Positions 56,342 to 64,000 of a stretch of 64,000 nucleotides of DNA are shown here, one piece after another. The translations under genes and the position numbers were made by a program. Origin of the DNA: Gnetum montanum (Eukaryota > Streptophyta > Gnetopsida > Gnetales > Gnetaceae); NCBI GenBank assembly GCA_015680685.1, contig MNCI01007731.1, forward strand, positions 94,791 to 158,790, read 5' to 3'. Every line of letters begins with the position of its first letter. The first letter of the stretch is position 1. The notes under the pieces are model-generated. The model was not told the DNA's origin, searched no databases, and saw only the letters and a program-made list of their open reading frames with translations.

Positions 56342-57427
56342 TTAAATGTGGTACTTCTTTAGATAAATGTGATTCACCAGATTTTGAAGTTTGTTGCCAT
56401 CGATGTCCGCAAGCCTGAATGCTCGGTTGTCGTATGCGTTGACGACCAAGAAGGGGCCCTCCCAGCTTGTAGAGAATTTGCTCACTGGTTCACGAATGGC
56501 CTTAAGAACCAAGTCTCCTTTCTTAATCGATAGTTGATGTAGGTTGTGATGATGCTTCTGCCTTTGCCTGTCCTGATATTTTTCGATGCTGTCGAGCATC
56601 TAGATGTGTTTTTTCTCTACTGAGTCTAGATCCACGATCCTGGACTCATTGTATTGAGTCTAATTTATAACCATGGAGAGGACCATCCACAATGAAGGAA
56701 CCTGTAGTTCAAGGGGCAACACTGCTTCATATCTGTAGACTAGGCTATAGGGTGTCCTACCAGTAGCTATTCTGCATGTCGTACGATAGGCCCATAGCAC
56801 GTAGAGGATTTTTCATGCCATTGTTTCTTGTTGCTGGTGAGCATATTTTTGAGTAAATTTATAACCACTTTGTTTATTGCTTCTACTTGACCATTTGCTT
56901 GTGGGTAATAAGGCGAGGAAAAAGATTGCTTAATACCAAGGTTGTTGCAGAAAGATTGGTTTCAGCACTACTAAAATGTGGCCCATTTTCGGTCATAATA
57001 GTCATGGGAAGCCCAAACCTGGTTACTATGTTGTCCAAGATAAAATGGTAGAACTGTTGAGATGTAGTCTTTCGTAGGGGAATAGCCTTGAACCACTTCG
57101 TGAAGCACTCAATGGTGGTGACAATGAAGCTATGTCCTGTGGAAGACTTAGGTGTGATGGGGCCTATGATGTCTAGTCCCCATCATTGGAATGGCCAAGT
57201 CATCTGTGTGGTATGTAACTCAGTTGGTGACACGTGTATTAAGTTTGTGTAATGTTGGCACGTGTCACATGTCTTAACTTTGGTAAGGCAATCTCGTTGC
57301 ATGTACAGTCATTAATACCCTAAGTGCTTGATTTTAGCAACCATGGCTCGCGGGGCTATGTGTCCTCCACATAGGACCTCATGGACTTCGTTGATTATCC
57401 TTTGTGCTTAGTCACTATTAACAGAGT
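56342..57427 (-). pseudogene. Element B integrase
   Basis: Core words SSPYYPQANGQVEAINK (catalytic Glu kept) near 56,900 and an end at 56,599-56,342: KKGDLVLKAIREPVSK, SWEGPFLVVNAYDN and NHIYLKKYHI. The N-terminal zinc-binding part near 57,400-57,250 is less clear. Frame changes several times. It parallels element A over its length. Confidence 0.85.
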
Positions 57428-58213
57428 TTACAATATGCTATCAAAAGAGTGCCTACATAGAGTACTGTCTCCAATGATGACATATTGCCTGGCACGCTTG
57501 CGGATTACGTCTTTTTGTGTAGGCATTAACTCATGCATTGGTTCACCATGAAGAAGGTAGACTTTAATGTTGTCGTACCATTTTGGCATTGCTTTCGCAC
57601 TTAGAGAAGAGATTTGTGCCACTAGGATGATAGGATTTGTGCATTCTATCATTAAAGCAGGCCAGGTGGCAAACAAATGTGGTGGCACGTTTAGAGCTAT
57701 TGTAGCTAGTGCATCAGCTATGGTGTTCTCGTTATGCCGCATGTGCTGAACGTCAGTTGTTGTGAATTGTTTTAGAAGATCTTTAACCATATCGTAGTAG
57801 GGCTATAGATACAAAACTTTGCAGGTGTAGACTTCTGTGATTTGATTGACAATGAGCACTGAATCACCTCAGATTGCTAGGTGTTGGATTTTTAATTATT
57901 TAGATGCTAACAATCCCCTGAGGAGCCCCTTGTATTTTGCCATATTGTTTGTACAAGGAAATGTTGGGTGGTAAGCCAATGGACGAACATCCTCAGGGGA
58001 AACCGTAATGACGGCAACAGCACTGCCACCTCTGGTAGTCAAAGCTCCATCAAAATATAACGTCACTTCGAGGCCTATTGATATAGGGCTTAAACTATGT
58101 ACATGTTCATCAGAAAACTCAGCATTTATTGTGGCCTGATCGTTAACAGGTGATGTTACCAGCTGGTTAGTTATAGCTTGGCCTTTCGTGGAATATTGAC
58201 CGACGTAGTGCAA
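57428..58213 (-). pseudogene. Element B plant-type RNase H
   Basis: LYFDGALTTRGGSAVAVI (first Asp kept), NNMAKYKGLLRGL (Glu of AEYEG now Lys), then VLIVNQITEVYTCK and ENTIADALATIALNV. It lies between gypsy RNase H and integrase, the normal Tat order, unlike the outer element. A stop and frame change near 57,895. Confidence 0.88.
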
Positions 58214-58279
58214 GTCAAATTCTGCTGTGATGGCTTTCCAGCGGGCTATCCTACTGCTCTCGTATAACTTGCTTGTGAT

Positions 58280-59570
58280 GGCCCACAGAATATTGTTCTT
58301 GCAAATTATGTTAACCTGGCTACGGAAAAGATAATGTCTACATTTTTTAGTGTGAAAACCAAGGCCAAACAGTTACGCTCTACTTCGTTGTACCTCATTT
58401 TGTATGTGACTAGAGCATGACTTAGATAATAGATAGGGATTTCTGATCTGTCATCCCTCTTTTGAAACAACAACGCAATGATGGACACATCAGAGCTTGC
58501 CAGGTAGATGTAGAAAGGCTAGTCCCTTTGTGGTGGGAAAATCGTTGTCAAATGTAATAGCTCTTTCTTCAGGTTGTCAAACGCACACTGGAAGTCCTCG
58601 GTCCATTTGAAGTTAATTCCCTTCTTGAGAAAATGTTACATAGGATGTAGTTTGTCCATTAACTTCAAGATGAACCTCCTAATAAACTATAACCTACCCT
58701 ACAACCCACATAGTTCTTTGAGGTTCGTAGGTGGTGCTAGGTTAACGATTGCCTTAACCTTATCAGGGTCAACTCGTATGCCAACCTCCGATACTACAAA
58801 CCCCAACATGCATATGATTTTGACTTTGAACATGCATTTTCTTGGGTTGAGTCATAGGTCGTGCCTAAGACATCTTTTAAGGATTAACTCTAGGTCTTCT
58901 GGGTGATCTTCCAACTTCTTAGATTTAACAACTATGTCGTCTACATAGTCGTTCAACCTCTCTAAGAGGTAATCACTAAAGATATATGTCATGATGCGTT
59001 GATAAGTTGCTCCAGCATTTTTAGCCTAAAGGGCATCATAGTATAACAGAAAGTTCCCCAAGGGATCATGAAAGTTGTGGTCAGTTGATGTTCTGGGTTG
59101 ATACAGATTTGATTATACCCCAAAAAACCATTCATGAATGATAGTAACACATGGCCAGCTGTTGTGTCGATAAGTTGGTCAATACCTGGTAATGGGAAAT
59201 TTTCTTTAATCATTGCCTTGCTCAGATCATGGAAGTATATACAGATGCGTATTCCTCCCATTTTCTTAGAAACAACAACAATGTTTAACAGCCAATCCGA
59301 ATAATCAACCGCGCGGATGAAACTAGCTTGATATAGCTTAGTGATTTCATCAAGCACTGCCAACATGATTTTAGGCTTAATTTTCCATGCTTTCTATCTA
59401 ACAGCTTTGATACTTGGATTTAACACGATATTGTGCTATATTAGTTGTGGGTCTAAACCTGGTATGTCTTTGTACGACTATGCAAACACCGTAATGTTAT
59501 CTTGGAGCACTCGAGATATATCACTCTGTGTTTGTTGGTCAAGGAGGGAAGTGACCTTCATAGTTTTGCT
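58280..59570 (-). pseudogene. Element B reverse transcriptase and gypsy RNase H
   Basis: 59,366-58,989 has ITKLYQASFIRAVDYSDWL, MGGIRICIYFHDLSKA and FMNGFLGYNQICINPEHQ (usual FMDG: the Asp is Asn), then a frame change. Near 58,950 YVDDIVVKSKKLEDHPED contains an intact Y-V-D-D, followed by GIRVDPDKVKAIV and, at 58,488-58,306, the RNase H words IYYLSHALVTYKMRYNEVE. One of two catalytic palm regions is therefore mutated. Confidence 0.9.
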
Positions 59571-59831
59571 TTATCCTCTGTGTGTAACCACAGAGACCTC
59601 AGTGAGGGAATCCTCAGTCACATCACCAGTCTCTAGGTCTAGGGTTCGGGCCAAATGTTCTAGCCAGTCTGGGGATACTTCTGAGGTTGCTATGGTTACA
59701 TCATGGGAGGAAGTGTCGGTTCCTATCATTGCAGGATTAGTATGTCTAAAAATTTCCCCGTATGGGCCTGTTAGGGCTAGGGGTGCAAGTAAGGCTTCGT
59801 CCATTTGCGAACTGACCTGTAAAACCACCAA
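59571..59831 (-). pseudogene. Pre-RT linker of element B
   Basis: Open frame of 86 codons, acidic and threonine/serine-rich (SSHDVTIATSEVSPDWLEHL), in the place of the protease-RT linker. No D-S-G or other protease word is visible here or upstream on this strand. Confidence 0.5.
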
Positions 59832-59879
59832 GAACGGAAGTTGTTAAATTGTTTTTTGTCAACTTGGTAAAATGACAAA

Positions 59880-60160
59880 AGGTTTTAAAGCTACATGTCA
59901 AAATGTTGCCAATTTAAGGTCTTAACGAACTGTTACAATATACACAGTTTGTAAGAAAACAATAAGCCAAGTTTCCTAGGTATTAGCGTAAGATTTCTAC
60001 GAACTATGATGAAAGGTATCACGTGGCGTGTCTAGCATGTCAAAATAACTAATTTAGGATTTTGTGCAGACCATAGTTAATGTGAACGGATTATGAGATG
60101 ATAAGCTATGCGTTAGTTTAGGGTCTTTTCGGATCGTCGTCAATGCGATATCTACGAGAT
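59880..60160. repeat. Decayed 22-bp modules upstream of element B RT
   Basis: Three or four units recognisable as the same module (CCAATTTAAGGTCTTAACGA; CTAATTTAGGATTTTGTGCAG; TTAGTTTAGGGTCTTTTCGG). The module thus flanks the pol region on both sides and lies just upstream of the start of the antisense gene. Confidence 0.5.
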
Positions 60161-60548
60161 TAATGGTGTGATCTTTATGCGTCATGTCAAACTAACATGT
60201 TTGTGTTTCAGAAAATTTTCACATTGATTGAACATGAAAACAACAAGTTTTCACCATCATGTTCATAAGTAGATGGTTTGTCCTGAGAGTAAACTATAAA
60301 AATCACGACATTGAGCTAGGCTGAAGTAGAAGGAAAGCGTAAGTATACGATTTTGCGAAGATTGTTTAGGCGTGACCATGGCATCGAAGACTAAATGCAA
60401 GCATGCCAAGTTGGCGAGGATCGATGAAGTGCAGGAAAGCTTAGGACGAATCTCAAGAGAAAGAGTTGAAACTTAAGAAGCTATGCCACTCACCCAGTAA
60501 GTTTTTATTCACCTTCCCTGCATGATTGTTGTGTTCATTGTCACAGCA

Positions 60549-60995
60549 TCATAATTGTATTTGTTCTGGAGATGTGCACTGTGTTGGGTACCGATACATG
60601 CCTGTGCTAGTTACACTACTGGAGTTTGTAATATTACTCTTATCACCATTGTTAGAGACAAACCTTGAATCATCCCAAGGGTTTGGGTGATTTTGAACAA
60701 TATTGAACAAACGTAATGCATAACTGGTCAAGAGTCTAGGTGTTGTACCATTGTGTAGCGTAAATGGGGTTTCATTGCTTTGCCCGTAATGGTTGCATTT
60801 TATACTAGGGAAATATGTCATGTTACCTTTATCACCGTTGTCAAAGATAGACCTTGCACTATCACAAGGGTTTCGGTGATTTTGGTAATGCATTTCTAGT
60901 GTAACCCACAGTTTTATGGGAGTCAAGGTAACGAGAACCTCAGTGTTGTTGGCAGATTCTTGTGAGCCTTCTTTTTTTTGGCGTTGTTGGTACAT
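60549..60995 (-). repeat. Direct repeat of about 70 bp inside a minus-strand open frame
   Basis: 60,627-60,700 and 60,818-60,890 share TTATCACC[A/G]TTGT, then ACCTTG and CAAGGGTTT[C/G]GGTGATTTTG. On the minus strand it sits in an open frame of 148 codons and yields a repeated peptide word (NH-x-NP-x-D, then NGDK-x-N). It overlaps a probable intron or exon 2 of the antisense gene. Whether either strand codes here is unclear. Confidence 0.5.
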
Positions 60996-61685
60996 CTAAA
61001 CTGCTTTTCTAATGCTAGTGTGTTTTATTGTAAAGGGTCATGCGAAGGCCCGTCTTAATTGTCCTAGACATTGTGTGCGTTCTATGCTGTTTAAATTTCC
61101 CAGTGGCCAATGTTCCGCCTTCCCATGCTCGTATAGGGGGAGAGGAGGTTTGGTTTCGGAAGGGCGCACGGGAGTTTCTACAGTTTCTGTTACGTAATTT
61201 TAGCATGATTATTTGGTCACATCTATCGGCTGAGATGGCTGATGTCATCTTGGAAATGATGCTAGTCAGATTGTCACAAAGTATTTTAACATTTTTGATG
61301 GACGGGTCAGCCAAGGTCGTAGGTGGGAGGGATCGTGAACAGAGCATCAAGGGTTTGAGGTGCTTATCCTAGATTTGGGAGATGCCCAAGTTTAACTGTT
61401 ATCATGCCTACAACACGCTGTTCGTAACTCATCACCTCACAACCTATTTTTAGAACCCACCTGGCCTCATGTACTATGCTGGCGGGTAAGTGCTTTTCAT
61501 GGTATTATGATGTGTTAACTGTTGGCTGATTTTGCGTTAGGTATAAAGAATTGCCTATATTCTGTGACATAGGTTTTTTATTGATGCGAATGGTCTCCAA
61601 GGGGATATAGATATGTTGTCTATGGTCGAAATAGCCATAAAGGAATTCACATCCATCAGCAATGTTTGTGTTGGTGTCCTGGGGC

Positions 61686-61777
61686 AACTGGGATTTGAAA
61701 TCCAACACTACCCTATCCGGTACGCCAAATNTAACTGGGATTTGAAATCCAACACTACCCTATCCGGTACGCCAAAT
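61686..61777. repeat. 45-bp direct duplication around a single N
   Basis: 61,686-61,730 and 61,733-61,777 are identical, with N at 61,731. Treated as unmerged contig overlap. Dropping one copy keeps the reading frame of the FCP1-like gene continuous. Confidence 0.85.
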
Positions 61778-64000
61778 TCTTTGCCAAGTGTAGAGACTCC
61801 AAATCGCTGGATAATGAGTGGACTTTGGATCATCCCATCACTATTGATGACGTGCAGGAGAATAATATTCCACCATTTCCTTTTCCCTTTGGATGCGGTA
61901 AGTTACACTACAGTGACTCTACGAAATGAAAATGCTGTATAAAATTTTATTATTTTTTCGTGCTTGTCTAACCTGTTGTTTTATGTTTATAGTTAAGGAA
62001 TCGCGGGAAGTCACGGTCGTAGCTTCTGGACGTGACACAACCACTATCTTCTTTTGCTATGGTGACCTGAATGAAGCACAATGTTGGCTTTGCCACGGAG
62101 CGGTCTCAGCTGTTATAAAGAATAACATCAAGGAAGCTAGACTGATGGAGCTCTTTCTAGCTGTAACCCTCAACGTCACAGTAGCTGAAATGCTTGCCCT
62201 AGTTGACTGCTTCAGCGAAGAAGCCGAGAATCTTCACATGCACATGTATAATGTGCGTGTGAGTTTTGATATCAACGCTCAACTATTTGCCGACTTTTTT
62301 GGCATTCCTTTTGATGGTCTCCCAGTGGAAGAAAGATCAAAGAGAGGTTCTACGCATTAGAAGGACATAGAGGAGTGGTTACGGGTTAAGAAGGAACCAA
62401 AAGGCATCCTCGCCAACAAAATCAAGCTAGAGGTGGCTAATATAATTTATCTCCTCTTCTGACCTTGCGCCTTTCCCAAACTACTCTCCTAAGGAAGAAT
62501 CCTTGGCATAGAGTAGACTTGGATTATGCGGGAGGTTATGGAGGAGGGAACACGGTATAATTGGGCTAAGCACCTTGCTAAAGGCATACAGGCCGAAATG
62601 TGTTTAATAGGAAAAGGGAAAGATGTAGAGGAACTGACCCTTGAAATGGGGGCCATAGTTTTGCAGCGTGAGGAGGGGGCCCCATTTTTGGAAAAGGAGG
62701 CCCCTATTAACAACATGGACACCATACAGACTCCTATGCCTAAAGGGGAGATGGACGTAGAGGATGCCGATGTCCTTTTGGATGAGCCAGAAAAAGAGGA
62801 GCGGTTTGTTGCTGGTGATTTTAACCTTTCCTCGAAGGACAATCTTTCCGTTATTACCTTTGAGGGTTTACTGAATTGGCACTTTGTGTTGTTGTAATGT
62901 CTCAATTAGCCTTTGTCTACTATGCTATGTTTAACTCATTTTTGTTTGCATAGTAGGCACTTCTGATAACAATGACGTACCTTTGTCAGCGATCCCAACT
63001 CAAAATTAGGATGAGGCTCTTGACAAATTCACCTTTATGAAAGGCATTGTGAACGATATGATCAGTTGTTTATAGTGAATTGATCCTGGGATTAGTACGT
63101 TACTATAGTTACACAAGAATCATTGAAATTGTGACATTACATTATTCTATTTTTTTGCGTCTAATTATTGTTTTTTGTGTTACAAGATCTCATCTCATAT
63201 GGGACCCCAAAGAGCCCATTGATGTAGACACTGCCCTTGAACCCTCACCGGAAGTGACCAAAGTGCCATGCGGCCTTTATGACGAGATGCGTAACTTTGC
63301 GTTACACTCGGTCCATTCTTTATGGGAGTGTCGAAACATCAACAAAGATCTTTGGAAGAGGTTGCAGAAAGAGAAAAAGGAGAAAATAGTCCTAACAGCT
63401 AAGGTTAAGGACCTTGAGTCCCGGAATGAATTTTTGCAAGCTCAAGATTCCAATGATGAGAATTGGCAGACGACCGTAATTGACTACACCCGTTATTGGA
63501 TGATCATCAGGAACAATGTCCAAGCCAGTCATGAGCTCAATGAGCAACGCATGCAAATGGATCTCCTAGCCCAAAAGAACCAAGATTGGAAGGATTTCAG
63601 TGCGAGGGTCCAAGAATGGGGGCAGGCACAGAGAGACCATAAACACATGTATAAACAAGAATGTGCTGCCTATCGCCAACATTACAAGGATTCCGCAGTG
63701 GAAGCACAATTCCTCTGGCTGTTCCTCGATGTCATCAGTGCTTCTGGAGCATATGAAAAGTTCTAGGAGCAAGTGACAGTGAGTGCCTCCCCTGAGAGAG
63801 AAGTAACCCTCCTTGGCGAGGAGACTACTGTCCCTTCCTTCTTTCCTAAACCACCATGGTGGACTCTTGTTGAAAAAGGGAAGATAAAGGCTGGAATCTA
63901 TCTAGGGGACAACGTTTAGGCTGAGCTCAATGAGGATGAGATCATGCGATGTCTGTTAGTTGGCTTGGAACAAATTCCTTTTGCGACCGATGCAGGACCA

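Larger units (their letters stand above)
60378..64000 (+). pseudogene. Intron-containing FCP1-like/coiled-coil gene, antisense to element B, runs past the window
   Basis: ATG at 60,378 in a good plant context (ACCATGGC) opens a 119-base exon with stop TAA at 60,474, then GTAAGT at 60,497 and acceptor CACAG at 60,546. From about 61,037 a frame reads RRPVLIVLDIVCVLCC, VWFRKGAREFLQFLLRNFSM, IIWSHLSAEMAD, then YNTLFVTHHL: the layout of an FCP1/NIF phosphatase (D-x-D-x-T motif, R-P-G-x-x-x-F-L, W-S). Only the first Asp of the motif remains. Likely introns: 61,486-61,540, 61,898-61,992, 62,894-62,953 and one ending at 63,186. 61,993-62,893 has a domain with SFDINAQLFADFFGIPFDG, similar in style to plant transposon-associated/mobile-domain proteins. 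From 63,187 follows a long coiled-coil, still open at 64,000 except for two stops. At least nine in-frame stops and one frameshift (about 61,570) mark it as a pseudogene. Confidence 0.6.

Overview
This window looks like nuclear DNA of a land plant with a large, transposon-rich genome. The evidence is L1-type LINE, Ty1/copia and Ty3/gypsy (including Tat-lineage) and hAT sequences, nested LTR elements, AT-rich spacers and long LTRs with TATA boxes. The species cannot be named from the sequence. No intact host gene, tRNA or rRNA gene was recognised. Almost every coding stretch is broken by stops and frameshifts, so the window is read as layers of decaying retroelements.

Layout. 1-1,361: 3' end and 3' LTR of an LTR element on the + strand. 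3.0-4.3 kb: LTR-like promoter DNA. 4.3-7.0 kb: 5'-truncated L1 LINE (- strand). 7.9-8.6 kb: GC-rich unknown DNA. 8.6-13.8 kb: two broken pieces of one Ty3 family in opposite orientation, with an LTR and primer-binding site at the right. 14.6-15.9 kb: unrecognised gene-like remnants. 16.0-36.2 kb: a - strand Ty3 element (outer element) whose integrase gene is split by a complete 11.2-kb + strand Ty3 element (19,232-30,437). That inner element in turn carries a - strand copia element (25,244-29,443). 36.2-43.6 kb: a mosaic of LTR sequence, tandem repeats and a hAT transposase remnant. 44.4-46.1 kb: solo LTR. 46.8-48.5 kb: tandem array. 48.6-53.5 kb: 3' part of Tat-lineage element A (- strand), cut by the 3' LTR of a second Tat element, B (53.5 kb to at least 59.8 kb). 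60.4-64.0 kb: a + strand, intron-containing pseudogene with an FCP1/NIF-like phosphatase segment, lying antisense to B's pol.

Points most worth a second look: (1) the spliced FCP1-like/coiled-coil gene antisense to a Tat element, in the place where gag would be expected; (2) an outer Ty3 element whose second, plant-type RNase H lies between protease and reverse transcriptase, while elements A and B have it after RT; (3) a roughly 22-bp module repeated in three arrays around the Tat pol regions; (4) a host-like exon fragment carried inside the inner Ty3 element, into which the copia element inserted; (5) six single-N positions, three of them joined to perfect direct or inverted duplications, which look like assembly artefacts.
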